From: Devosia crocina
GTDB lineage: Bacteria > Pseudomonadota > Alphaproteobacteria > Rhizobiales > Devosiaceae
Length of the DNA stretch: 64,000 nt
NCBI RefSeq assembly: GCF_900116545.1
Contig: NZ_FPCK01000001.1
Span: 1,612,001 to 1,676,000, forward strand
Reading direction: 5' to 3'
Each line of letters starts with the position of its first letter. The first letter of the stretch is position 1. Below the pieces are notes generated by a model. That model searched no databases and had not been told where the DNA came from. It was given only the letters and a program-made list of their open reading frames with translations. The translations under genes were made by a program, and so were the position numbers. Positions 15,616 to 22,259 of the stretch are shown here, piece after piece.

Positions 15616-16203
15616 CGCGTTTTTTCCTTTTGACCTTAGCGCCGGCCAGCGTGGCTTTCGCCTTCCACCGTTCCCGGTCGATCACCTGAGCATCTTCGTA
15701 CCGCTCGCAGAGTTCCGCCCAGTCCCACGTCAGTGCCTCGCTGGGCGGGATGTGCAGGACGGCGGCTATGAAGCTGGTCCACTCTCGCCAGTGGCCAGCG
15801 CGGAGGCGGGCGCCACGATGATCGCCAGCATCCCGTTGTGTGCCTCCAACACGGGACGCAGGCGATCGGGAAAAAAACCGTCGGCCGCTTCCTCGATGGC
15901 CTCAAGATCGTCATCGTCCAGAGCGGCCAAGGCTTCCCGCGGAAGCTCAATTCCGGGGTACAGGGGTTCTTGGACGCTCCGTCCGGCCTCGATATCCCGC
16001 CAGAATGCCGAGACCGCAAAGCCATAGGCTTTCACCTCATGACCAGTCGGACGTCGAACCACGACTTCCCGATACTCCTGCTCGCCGATCCGAAATGCGT
16101 GTTTCAGCGGGATGGTGACCGCACGCGGGGCGCCGAGATACTCGACGGCGCTCGTCGGCGCCGCCTCGGTGGTGGGGGTGGGTGTGGAAGTCATGGCGTT
16201 CAC
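15608..16203 (-). CDS. Tail assembly chaperone, extended product by -1 frameshift
   Basis: The zero-frame protein (15766-16203) contains the slippery heptamer T TTT TTT at 15871-15877 in the correct phase (GGT TTT TTT CCC). After a -1 shift the frame stays open to a TAG at 15608-15610, inside the ATGGCTAG where the tape measure protein starts. The extension ends in a conserved-looking segment with WREWTSF, PPSEALTWDWAELCERYE and a basic tail, as in phage G-T / E-E' frameshift products. The fused protein would bind tape measure protein during tail assembly. Confidence 0.75.
15766..16203 (-). CDS. Phage tail assembly chaperone, short form (145 aa)
   Basis: Residues 28-60 (VTIPLKHAFRIGEQEY...VVVRRPTGHEV) match the tail assembly chaperone family (Mu gp41 / gpE type). 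The C-terminal half is acidic and helical (LDDDDLEAIEEAADGFF). It overlaps the upstream coiled-coil gene by ATGA. The same reading frame is the origin of the -1 frameshift product, annotated separately. Confidence 0.8.
   Translation of the reverse strand: MNAMTSTPTPTTEAAPTSAVEYLGAPRAVTIPLKHAFRIGEQEYREVVVRRPTGHEVKAYGFAVSAFWRDIEAGRSVQEPLYPGIELPREALAALDDDDLEAIEEAADGFFPDRLRPVLEAHNGMLAIIVAPASALATGESGPAS
15871..15877 (-). promoter_or_regulatory. Programmed -1 frameshift slippery site T TTT TTT
   Basis: Seven consecutive T in the coding strand, phased as GGT TTT TTT CCC in the chaperone frame, fit the X XXY YYZ rule for -1 slippage. Both frames remain open across the site, and the -1 product overlaps the tape measure start. 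Confidence 0.75.
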
Positions 16204-17066
16204 TCGCTGTAACCGATGCTGGACGAGAAGGAGCTGAGGGGCTGGCTTGTGCCCGGAGAGGAGCCTTGGCGGCCAACCCGATACTCGTAGTCGGCGGCGC
16301 TCATTGGGGCGCCCGCGGCGGTTCCAATTGTGTCCCGATCGATACCTGCCGTGAGGTCAGCTTCACGGTGTTGTGCTGTGAGCGAGTTGTACATATCCAC
16401 CAGGCGATCGTGGCGGCGCTCGGCACCGTCGAGAAGGCCAGATGCTCTGCCGGCGTTATCATGCCGCGTCATAGGCAGTTCATCTGCGCGGGCGTCTCCA
16501 CCGAAAGCGCCATACGAGCTCGGGAGATCAAGGATAAAGTTGCCGAACGAGCCGACTCTCACGACGCCCGGATGCTGAAGATTAAAAGCCTGAGCTGCTA
16601 CAAAAAGCAGTTGTGCAGCTTGCAGTTCGAGCGCTTTTCTGGCCTCCGTCAGTTTCGTTTCCCAAGGTACAAGGGCTTTGCCGAGGGCAGTCTGTGCCGC
16701 GTTGATCGCGGCGTCAGCCACTTCAAGCTCTTCCAGCAAGACCTTCCGCCGACCGGGCGCCAACTCTAACGCTTCCTTGGCGTCTGCCAGTTCGCGCTTG
16801 GCGCTGGCCAGATCCTCCGCTTCCACCTTGCCAACATCGAACTTCGCTTGAAGCTCGGTAACGACTTTCTGCTGATCTCGGATCCGCTGATGATAATTCT
16901 GAGCGTGAGATTCCCGGACTTTCTCTGCCACGAAGTCGAAGCGGTCATTCGCGGTTTTCAGCGCGGCAAGTTGAGCGGACACGCCGGGATCGGCGGCAAG
17001 TACTTCAGTCAAAGCGATATACGCGGGGAAGCTCGCCGCCGGGGAGGTGGTGCGTTTATTGGCCAT
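16200..17066 (-). CDS. Phage-associated coiled-coil protein (288 aa)
   Basis: Residues about 35-165 are a long charged coiled coil (heptads with Glu/Lys/Ala/Leu). The C-terminal 100 residues are Gly/Ser-rich and less ordered. No family is recognised. In long-tailed phages this slot before the tail chaperone normally holds the tail tube protein, but this sequence is not beta-rich and does not look like one. It overlaps the chaperone start by ATGA. Confidence 0.6.
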   Translation of the reverse strand: MANKRTTSPAASFPAYIALTEVLAADPGVSAQLAALKTANDRFDFVAEKVRESHAQNYHQRIRDQQKVVTELQAKFDVGKVEAEDLASAKRELADAKEALELAPGRRKVLLEELEVADAAINAAQTALGKALVPWETKLTEARKALELQAAQLLFVAAQAFNLQHPGVVRVGSFGNFILDLPSSYGAFGGDARADELPMTRHDNAGRASGLLDGAERRHDRLVDMYNSLTAQHREADLTAGIDRDTIGTAAGAPMSAADYEYRVGRQGSSPGTSQPLSSFSSSIGYSE

Positions 17067-17087
17067 AGGATTTCCTTTCGGTTTTAG

Positions 17088-17513
17088 TTATCGAGCGGCG
17101 AGCCAGACGATACGCTGAAAGCTTCGGATCTCGTCGTCCAGGTCATCTCGCATCAGTTCAGTGGTTGCGCGCGCCTCAGCGGCGCGACGAAAATGTTGCA
17201 GTGCGGCACGAAGCTCGGATGCCCGACGATCCAAAATTGTGCCCGCGGCGGTGAACTGAAAAAGGCCCTCCTTGTGCTCCCCGCGCGGCAAGCGGCTTAC
17301 CGCAAGATCGTTGGCGAAGGCGCGAAGACACAAATCAGCGCGCTCGACTAGCTCGATGTCATCCGAGGTCATTCGCTTGCTCTTGACCGCGCCAGCCTTT
17401 TCGCTCGGACGAGGCGTCGGCTTGGCGGTCAAACTACTTTTGTCGCCAGGCAACTCCACCCCTTCTTCACGGCAGATCACGCGGTTCTTTGCGAGGGTAA
17501 AATCGTACGGCAC
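17088..17513 (-). CDS. Phage hypothetical protein (141 aa)
   Basis: I chose the GTG at 17513, preceded by GAGGA, because the longer frame would overlap the upstream 72-aa gene. The N-terminal 35 residues are strand-like and the remainder helical and charged (LVERADLCLRAFANDL, RASELRAALQHFRRAAEARA). The family is unknown. It lies 21 bp upstream of the coiled-coil gene in the same operon. Confidence 0.5.
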   Translation of the reverse strand: MPYDFTLAKNRVICREEGVELPGDKSSLTAKPTPRPSEKAGAVKSKRMTSDDIELVERADLCLRAFANDLAVSRLPRGEHKEGLFQFTAAGTILDRRASELRAALQHFRRAAEARATTELMRDDLDDEIRSFQRIVWLAAR

Positions 17514-17523
17514 GCAGGTGTCC

Positions 17524-17742
17524 TCAGGCCGCGCTAGGCGGTTGTTGTGGCCGGCTCTGGTCATCCCGTGCCAACATGAAGGCGGCTTTAGCCTGGTCGG
17601 CGCTGAGGTCACTTTCAAAGGCCAGCACCTCGGCCAACTGGGGGAATCCCGCCTGTCTGCCGTCGGCGATGATGTCGCGGATGCGGTCGCGTTCTTCTAC
17701 AAATTCTTCGGGGGAAAGCTGATATGCGTCGGATTTAGTCAA
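17524..17742 (-). CDS. Orphan C-terminal-like domain of a phage protease/scaffold protein (72 aa)
   Basis: The sequence IRDIIADGRQAGFPQLAEVLAFESDLSADQAKAAF resembles the C-terminal tail seen in ClpP- or S49-type prohead proteases, where a short helix-hairpin motif (AE.LAFETDLS...A) follows the peptidase domain. Here only the tail exists, as a separate gene. It may be a relic of a lost capsid protease or a stand-alone regulator. Confidence 0.5.
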   Translation of the reverse strand: MTKSDAYQLSPEEFVEERDRIRDIIADGRQAGFPQLAEVLAFESDLSADQAKAAFMLARDDQSRPQQPPSAA

Positions 17743-17793
17743 TTCGTGGCCTTTCTAGCCGCCATGGGCGACCATTGATGGTGCTTCTGAATT

Positions 17794-18138
17794 TCAGATG
17801 CCCCAGGCGAGGCGCCAGGAAGCCGTAAGCTCGTTCAGCAGTTTCATTGTCTGACGCTGAAGCTCACGATCGGCGATAGCGCGCACCGCGTCTTGCGGGC
17901 CTTTGTAAAGAAGGTCGAAAAACTCATCCTCGGACTTGCCCTTAAGCGCTGCTGGCGTCGGTAGCGTCTCGAGGATCGGCAGCAGCGCCTTGATAGCGAG
18001 CAGTTGGACCGCAGCTTTTTGGGGGCCGAGCTGAGGCTTCGGTGACCGGACGTGCATGGGGGCCAGTTCAGGGACCGACATGTTGGCAAGGTGATCTGCG
18101 AGAGCGTCAAACGAAGACGCTGTGGGGGTGGTTGGCAT
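17794..18138 (-). CDS. Phage hypothetical protein (114 aa)
   Basis: Helical protein with a Pro/Gly-rich N-terminus (residues 1-45) and a C-terminal region with EDEFFDLLYKGPQDAVRAIADREL. No family is recognised. It is in the minus-strand operon, 51 bp upstream of the protease-tail-like gene. Confidence 0.5.
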   Translation of the reverse strand: MPTTPTASSFDALADHLANMSVPELAPMHVRSPKPQLGPQKAAVQLLAIKALLPILETLPTPAALKGKSEDEFFDLLYKGPQDAVRAIADRELQRQTMKLLNELTASWRLAWGI

Positions 18139-18198
18139 GTTTGTTCTCCTATGCCGCCCTCGGCGGCGGCTGATTGATGTGAGACAGGGGCAAGTTCG

Positions 18199-18516
18199 TC
18201 AGCCGATGCAGAGCTTCCGCCCTATCTCGTGCTCAAGTCCGCGACAGGCCCGCTCATAGGCATCAGGTGCGGCATCCAACCTGCCGGATCCGTTCAGGTC
18301 GGCGAGGTGAGCGCGAGCGGTCGAGCAAATGGGATCCTGGGCATTCCGGGCAGCGGCAATAAGCTTCGTTCGCCGCGCGAGGAGATCGAGCGCCGCGTCA
18401 CGCGCTTCTTCAAACTCGCGAATTGCCGCTGAGAGCTTAGATGGGCGGGCACGCCTGGGGACGCTGATCGCGACCTCGTAGGCTCGCCGGCCGGGGCGGA
18501 AATCTATGGCATCCAT
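18199..18516 (-). CDS. Phage hypothetical protein (105 aa)
   Basis: The start at 18516 lies 1 bp after the stop of the preceding gene, so the longer open frame upstream is not used. The product is helical and rich in Ala and Arg, with two to three helices (AAIREFEEARDAALDLLARRTKLIAAA). No known domain is seen. Confidence 0.5.
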   Translation of the reverse strand: MDAIDFRPGRRAYEVAISVPRRARPSKLSAAIREFEEARDAALDLLARRTKLIAAARNAQDPICSTARAHLADLNGSGRLDAAPDAYERACRGLEHEIGRKLCIG

Positions 18517-18517
18517 C

Positions 18518-18712
18518 TCAGCGCCCCGTAACGGTAAACGTGCGCGGCTTACCCGCTTGAGGCACCCGCGGCGGCCTGCCGGCGTCGTGGGAGAACTCCA
18601 CGTCAGCGCCGTGATCAGGCGCGGGAACAGCGCAGGCGGCCTTGAACGCATCCTGTGCGATATCGCGCCGGTGGGGAGAACTAGAGCGGACGGCGATAGG
18701 CCTGGTGCTCAT
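18518..18712 (-). CDS. Small phage hypothetical protein (64 aa)
   Basis: The start overlaps the end of the upstream Arc-like gene by ATGA, and the stop lies 1 bp before the next start. The product is basic and Pro-rich with no known domain. It is accepted mainly because of this tight coupling. Confidence 0.4.
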   Translation of the reverse strand: MSTRPIAVRSSSPHRRDIAQDAFKAACAVPAPDHGADVEFSHDAGRPPRVPQAGKPRTFTVTGR

Positions 18713-18933
18713 CGGGCGGCGCCCATCTGGTCCAGATCGCCGGGTTCGAAGACGCCGGCGAACTTGATGCCGCGCTGCGCAAGGCGTTCTGCAGCGGCAG
18801 TCAGCACGAACTCGTTGACGGACATGCCGGCGCGGTTTGCTTCATCGAAAATTGCATCTCGGAGTCCGGCGGTAACGCGGCCTCCGCGGAGGGTCAAAGG
18901 GGTAAGTTCTGTAGGTGCCATGATCAGCTCCAT
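18709..18933 (-). CDS. Ribbon-helix-helix (Arc-type) protein (74 aa)
   Basis: Residues about 15-55 show a strand LTLRGGRV followed by two helices (LRDAIFDEANRAGMSVNEFVLTAAAERLAQR), the ribbon-helix-helix form found in antitoxins and phage regulators. Met5 could be the real start. It lies in mid-operon and is one of three ribbon-helix-helix-like genes in this element. Confidence 0.6.
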   Translation of the reverse strand: MELIMAPTELTPLTLRGGRVTAGLRDAIFDEANRAGMSVNEFVLTAAAERLAQRGIKFAGVFEPGDLDQMGAAR

Positions 18934-19000
18934 TGTTGGAATGATCTTGGCTTGCTTCAGCCTCGCGAGGCAGAGGCGCTGGGTGGAAACACGCGCCGGT

Positions 19001-19279
19001 TCACGCCGCTAATCCTAGGAAATGCAAGTGCCGCATCACCTCTGGGGCGCTTCGGCGACCCTCCCTCAGGAGCTCGAGCGCCCGCCAATCCTCAGCAATG
19101 ACCATCTGGAGCCCAGGAAGCGAGACTCGGTATGGACCGCCCCCGCCAGGCCGGCTGCCAATGCCATGCTTGCGACACCAATCGCGGATCGTTTTCGGAT
19201 CCTTGCCAGCCAGGTGAGCGGCCTGCTTCAGGCCAATGATGTCGTCAGGGGCCATGAGGACACATGCGGGAAGGATCAT
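19001..19279 (-). CDS. Helix-turn-helix (MerR/excisionase-like) protein (92 aa)
   Basis: ATG 19279 overlaps the stop of the DUF6074-like gene (ATGA). Residues about 12-45 (IGLKQAAHLAGKDPKTIRDWCRKHGIGSR) form a winged-helix recognition helix of the MerR/Xis type. A Gly-rich wing follows, then a helical tail. It is probably a regulator or excision factor within the operon. Confidence 0.6.
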   Translation of the reverse strand: MILPACVLMAPDDIIGLKQAAHLAGKDPKTIRDWCRKHGIGSRPGGGGPYRVSLPGLQMVIAEDWRALELLREGRRSAPEVMRHLHFLGLAA

Positions 19280-19572
19280 GCGGCGCCTCCCGGCCGATGA
19301 CGAAAATCTCGACGCCATAGCTCGAAGTTTACAGCCTGAGTGAAGCGATCAAGCTGTCGGTCTATCTGGTGCTCGTCAAGACCCATTGCCTTGAGGCTCT
19401 TGGCCAACGATCGAAGCTCCCGGTCAAAGCACCTTTGCAAGCGGTCTTGAGTTTGTCGTTTCTCTAAAAGATCGACGACATGCCGGATCCTGGTCCGGTT
19501 ACGATCCTGCGGAAAAGCAAGCACGACGGCGGGTGATGGTTGCCACGAGAGCAGGTCGAGTTGCTCAGCCAT
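19276..19572 (-). CDS. DUF6074-like phage protein (98 aa)
   Basis: It starts at ATG 19572, overlapping the end of the 241-aa gene in an ATGGCTGA. The pattern LLSWQPSPAVVLAFPQDRNRTRIRHVVDLL followed by helices (REL..LAKSLKAMGLDEHQIDRQLDRF) matches DUF6074, a family of small proteins in rhizobial prophages. Function is unknown. Confidence 0.6.
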   Translation of the reverse strand: MAEQLDLLSWQPSPAVVLAFPQDRNRTRIRHVVDLLEKRQTQDRLQRCFDRELRSLAKSLKAMGLDEHQIDRQLDRFTQAVNFELWRRDFRHRPGGAA

Positions 19573-20290
19573 TCTGACGCTCCGGCTTTGTCGCAACTTT
19601 GGTCGAGCACCCGTCAGATGTCGCAACTTTGGTCGAGCACCCTTCTTCCTTATTAAAAGAATCTGTGGTCGACCAAGTTTGCGACATTTTGGGCTGTTTC
19701 CCATTCCTCTCCCAGGTGCGGCGGCACTTGTAGCCGTCGGCAAGCCAAGGCTGCTGAGCAGTGATAGAATTCGCCCTAGAAATCGAGCCGCGCTTGGCTC
19801 GCCGTTGACGATTGATCCGCTCTTTTGGTGTTTCGTCGCAAGCTTCAATCAGCCTGCGCACCTTGTACTCCTCTCTTTCAGCCGCAGTTAGCTGGATCAT
19901 TTCTCCCAGAGATACAGCATCAATCATCGGGATGCCGGCCGCCTTAGCGGCGGCGGCTTCTAGCGCTACCCGTTCCATGAAAGGTTCAGGGAGTGGAACA
20001 CCAATCTTGGAAGCGTGACGTGCCACGCTTGCTAGTGAGACTTCAGCATCACACCGTATCGAAACCCAGGCCACCGCCCTTGCCCAGCCATCAAAGCTCC
20101 CAACAGCATGTCCCTGGCGTGTGCGGCCGTTATAGACGGCCTTGAGATAGTTCCGTAATTCAAGGCCTATCGTCTCTTCAGGATTATGCAGCAGAGTATC
20201 GTCCGCTGCCGTTCCCGAGTACACAGACCGAACGACAGCGCGGGCGTGGCCCGCGTCGTCACGTGTAGCCAAGAAGGTGCGCTGCCTCAT
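19565..20290 (-). CDS. Phage replication/regulation-type protein (241 aa)
   Basis: The N-terminal half contains a helical segment with WARAVAWVSIRCDAEVSLASVARHASKIG. The region around 175-200 (ISRANSITAQQPWLADGYKCRRTWER) resembles the helix-turn-helix seen in alphaproteobacterial phage proteins next to replication genes. The last 30 residues are encoded by a 30-bp tandem repeat (GCSTKVAT twice), and a third, inverted copy lies just upstream. ATGA overlaps couple it to both neighbours. A replication role is an inference. Confidence 0.55.
   Translation of the reverse strand: MRQRTFLATRDDAGHARAVVRSVYSGTAADDTLLHNPEETIGLELRNYLKAVYNGRTRQGHAVGSFDGWARAVAWVSIRCDAEVSLASVARHASKIGVPLPEPFMERVALEAAAAKAAGIPMIDAVSLGEMIQLTAAEREEYKVRRLIEACDETPKERINRQRRAKRGSISRANSITAQQPWLADGYKCRRTWERNGKQPKMSQTWSTTDSFNKEEGCSTKVATSDGCSTKVATKPERQNG
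19590..19685. repeat. Iteron-like repeats inside the 241-aa gene
   Basis: Two direct 30-bp units at 19590-19619 and 19620-19649 share 23 identical bases (GTCGCAACTTTGGTCGAGCA plus CCC). A third, degenerate copy lies inverted at 19666-19685. Such spacing and orientation can mark replication-initiator binding sites, but here they also encode protein. Confidence 0.5.
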
Positions 20291-20484
20291 AGCTTGGCCA
20301 GCCCTTCTGAACTGTCTCGATGCATCTCGAACAAGATGCGCCGGGCGTGTTCTAGGGTGATAGCTTGACAGATATAGGCGTCCGTAGGGCCGAACACCTC
20401 GTGCCGATCTTTGGCACGACTGTGGATGACGCCGATCTTTTGCGTTCCCGAGCTGACGGTTTCGCTACGCGGGGTGAAGGTCAT
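20287..20484 (-). CDS. Small phage hypothetical protein (65 aa)
   Basis: It is coupled by ATGA overlap to the AlpA-like gene upstream and the 241-aa gene downstream. The product is mixed alpha/beta, with HSRAKDRHEVFGPTDAYICQAITLEHARRILFEM. No family is recognised. Confidence 0.5.
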   Translation of the reverse strand: MTFTPRSETVSSGTQKIGVIHSRAKDRHEVFGPTDAYICQAITLEHARRILFEMHRDSSEGLAKL

Positions 20485-20672
20485 GCCGCCACCCCCGCGA
20501 AAAAGGCCTCGAGCGCCTTGCGGCTTGCCACCCAGCGGTTGCCGACCTGCTTACAGCAAGGCAGGGCACCGGATTCTAGCATGTGATAGGTCTTGCGGAC
20601 CGAGCACCCGAGTACCTTCCCGATCGCGGCAGCGCCCCAAATGAGGTCGAGGTTTTCTTGCGCGTTTGTCAT
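20481..20672 (-). CDS. AlpA/excisionase-type helix-turn-helix protein (63 aa)
   Basis: The sequence IWGAAAIGKVLGCSVRKTYHMLESGALPCCKQVGNRWVASRKALEAFF is a classic winged helix-turn-helix of the AlpA/MerR excisionase type, filling the whole protein. It is a plausible excisionase or regulator for the integrase at 22,260, and it is coupled by ATGA to its neighbours. Confidence 0.75.
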   Translation of the reverse strand: MTNAQENLDLIWGAAAIGKVLGCSVRKTYHMLESGALPCCKQVGNRWVASRKALEAFFAGVAA

Positions 20673-21031
20673 TGCCCCGCGCTCCGGCTGACCTTCACAC
20701 CGAAGGGGTTTTCAAAGGGCAGGACGTCGTAGGATTCCCGAATAGCGATGTCGCGCTCGACCTCTTCGTCCTCATTCGCCATCTCGCGATTGTCGAACTC
20801 CATTGCAATCGCGAAAATCTCTTCGTCCATCCGCTGAAGGTGTTGAGTTGCCCAGGCCCGGACTTGTTCGCCGCCTGCGCCGCTGAAGGCGCGAAAGCGA
20901 GTAGCTTGAAGATTGAGGATCTGCCGAACGGCCAGCAGGGTTTTGTTGGCCTCGAGCAATTCGGTAGTTGTGAGCATGTCGAGTGTGACACCGCCAGCGG
21001 GCGTGCTATGTAGTGCGTGCATTTGGTTCAT
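20669..21031 (-). CDS. Phage hypothetical protein (120 aa)
   Basis: Helical protein with a long charged stretch (HLQRMDEEIFAIAMEFDNREMANEDEEVERDIAIRES). The N-terminus (TLDMLTTTELLEANKTLLAVRQIL) is amphipathic. No family is recognised. It is the first gene of the coupled series after the Arc-type regulator, starting 33 bp beyond it. Confidence 0.5.
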   Translation of the reverse strand: MNQMHALHSTPAGGVTLDMLTTTELLEANKTLLAVRQILNLQATRFRAFSGAGGEQVRAWATQHLQRMDEEIFAIAMEFDNREMANEDEEVERDIAIRESYDVLPFENPFGVKVSRSAGQ

Positions 21032-21064
21032 CCTAGATGTGGAGTTCCGCCTTGCCGGGCGGGC

Positions 21065-21253
21065 TCAATGGGCCGGAGCGGCAACAGCCGCTTCGGCCTT
21101 TTTCGTGTGAGGCAGCGCTTGCTCAAGCAGCACAAGAATTTCAGCGTTCAGCGACCGTCGATTTTCTCTAGCGCTTAATCGCAGGCGGTCGCGTAACTCG
21201 CTTGGGATGCGAAGGCTAAAGCCCTCCACATTTTTGTTCCGGTCAGTATCCAA
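21065..21253 (-). CDS. Arc-type ribbon-helix-helix repressor A (62 aa)
   Basis: The protein is a ribbon-helix-helix of the Arc/Mnt type: FSLRIPSELRDRLRLSARENRRSLNAEILVLLEQAL. The start is TTG 21253 with AGGAGA 8 bp upstream. It is the first gene of the long minus-strand phage operon and is divergent from a second Arc-type gene. The region between carries palindromic operators, so the two probably form a P22 mnt/arc-like switch. Confidence 0.75.
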   Translation of the reverse strand: MDTDRNKNVEGFSLRIPSELRDRLRLSARENRRSLNAEILVLLEQALPHTKKAEAAVAAPAH

Positions 21254-21268
21254 GAATCAGTCTCCTAT

Positions 21269-21334
21269 ATGGCCTAAGGCCAATATGGCCTAAGGCCGAC
21301 ATTGAAACAAGGTCATTTATGGCCTATTGCCATA
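21269..21334. promoter_or_regulatory. Operator region with GGCCTAAGGCC palindromes between divergent Arc-type genes
   Basis: Two perfect palindromes ATGGCCTAAGGCC (cores at 21271-21281 and 21287-21297) are 16 bp apart. A related ATGGCCTATTGCCAT (core 21321-21331) lies 34 bp further on, beside the second gene's start region. Ribbon-helix-helix repressors bind such short tandem palindromes cooperatively. Confidence 0.7.
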
Positions 21335-21352
21335 TCAACCTGGAGGTGTAGC

Positions 21353-21706
21353 TTGGTTCAAGAGTCGGAAAGTAGGGTTCTGGACAAGGTCATAGTCAGG
21401 CTACCCGATGGGATGCGGGATCAGCTAAAAGCAGCTGCTTCAGAGGTTGGCCGCTCTATGAACGCGGAGATTGTTGCAAGACTCGAGGCCTCATTCGAGA
21501 TCGATGAAGCCGGTGGCAAGCAGGGTTTCATGATGGGTGAGCTCTCCGCACAAATCGCAAACTCAATTTCCATGTTGAAGGCCGAGATCTCGCGCATGAG
21601 CAATTCGCTCGAGATGCTCACTGAGGAGAACAAGTTTCTGAGGGAAGAGCTTTCTGCAATGTACCGCCAAGCTAGTGAGCACCGACGAAGCGAGGACGGC
21701 TATTGA
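21353..21706 (+). CDS. Arc-type ribbon-helix-helix regulator B with coiled-coil tail (117 aa)
   Basis: Residues about 8-46 are the ribbon-helix-helix (VIVRLPDGMRDQLKAAASEVGRSMNAEIVARLEASF). Residues about 55-105 form a coiled coil (LSAQIANSISMLKAEISRMSNSLEMLTEENKFL), the arrangement of P22 Mnt. The start is TTG 21353 after GGAGGTG. It heads the rightward operon with the integrase. It probably competes with repressor A for the shared operators. Confidence 0.75.
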   Translation: MVQESESRVLDKVIVRLPDGMRDQLKAAASEVGRSMNAEIVARLEASFEIDEAGGKQGFMMGELSAQIANSISMLKAEISRMSNSLEMLTEENKFLREELSAMYRQASEHRRSEDGY

Positions 21707-21918
21707 TAGCTCAGCGAGCAGACGCGCTGATGAAACAAAGCGACCTCACCTCCATCCTGAAGGGCGCTGCGGCCGCAGGTTTTCAGATGCCGATTATCGT
21801 CACTGCAGGCGAGGTTCGATTCATTCCAGTCAACGCGACGCCGAAGATAAAGCCTCTCAGCGAGCTGGAGATATGGAAGGCGAAGCGCGACGCGCGGCGC
21901 AGAAAAGAGCAACAATGA
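21703..21918 (+). CDS. Small phage hypothetical protein (71 aa)
   Basis: The frame opens at a TTG that overlaps the previous stop; ATG 21730 is an alternative. It has a central hydrophobic part (GAAAAGFQMPIIVTAGEVRFIPV) and a basic tail (KAKRDARRRKEQQ). No family is recognised. It sits between the Arc-type regulator and the Rap1a-like gene and overlaps the latter by ATGA. Confidence 0.5.
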   Translation: MIAQRADALMKQSDLTSILKGAAAAGFQMPIIVTAGEVRFIPVNATPKIKPLSELEIWKAKRDARRRKEQQ

Positions 21919-22250
21919 GCGTCCTGAAACGCTGCCTGGCTACGACGGTGCTAATCGCCGCGCTCGCCTCATCAGCAATGGCACAGAGCCGGGTTGTGTA
22001 TATCACTGGCAATGAGCTGAAGGAGATGTGCCGGGTCGATCAGGCAAGTTGCGGCGGCTACATCATAGGAATCGCCGATGCGCTCGAAGCCACTGCCTGG
22101 CCAGCTAAACGGTCATGCCGACCAAGAGGCGTCGAAGCATCGCAGATAATCGACCTCGCCATTGAAACGCTTCGGAAAAAACCTGCCGAGCGGCACCGTC
22201 CAGCGTTTGACTTGATCGCTGACGAGGTGATCGCTCAATGGCCGTGCTGA
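21915..22250 (+). CDS. Exported Rap1a/Tai-like immunity-type protein (111 aa)
   Basis: A signal peptide covers residues 1-23 (ALASSAMA-Q). The mature domain has the Rap1a signature: CRVDQASCGGYIIGIADAL, a CRPRGVEASQ turn and a helical part ending in FDLIADEVIAQWPC, with paired cysteines. Rap1a/Tai proteins neutralise type VI amidase effectors in the periplasm; many solitary members have no known target. Linkage to the integrase suggests a cargo immunity gene. Confidence 0.7.
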   Translation: MSVLKRCLATTVLIAALASSAMAQSRVVYITGNELKEMCRVDQASCGGYIIGIADALEATAWPAKRSCRPRGVEASQIIDLAIETLRKKPAERHRPAFDLIADEVIAQWPC

Positions 22251-22259
22251 GGATGAAAC

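Noticed and set aside
15636..16025. A 129-codon minus-strand ORF overlapping the tail chaperone.
   Set aside because: It is the +1 frame; the -1 frame after the T7 heptamer gives a sensible tail-protein sequence, while this one is Arg/Pro-rich.
19590..19649. Two direct repeats as the start of a CRISPR array.
   Set aside because: There are only two full units, adjoining with no spacer of proper size, within a coding gene, and no cas genes.
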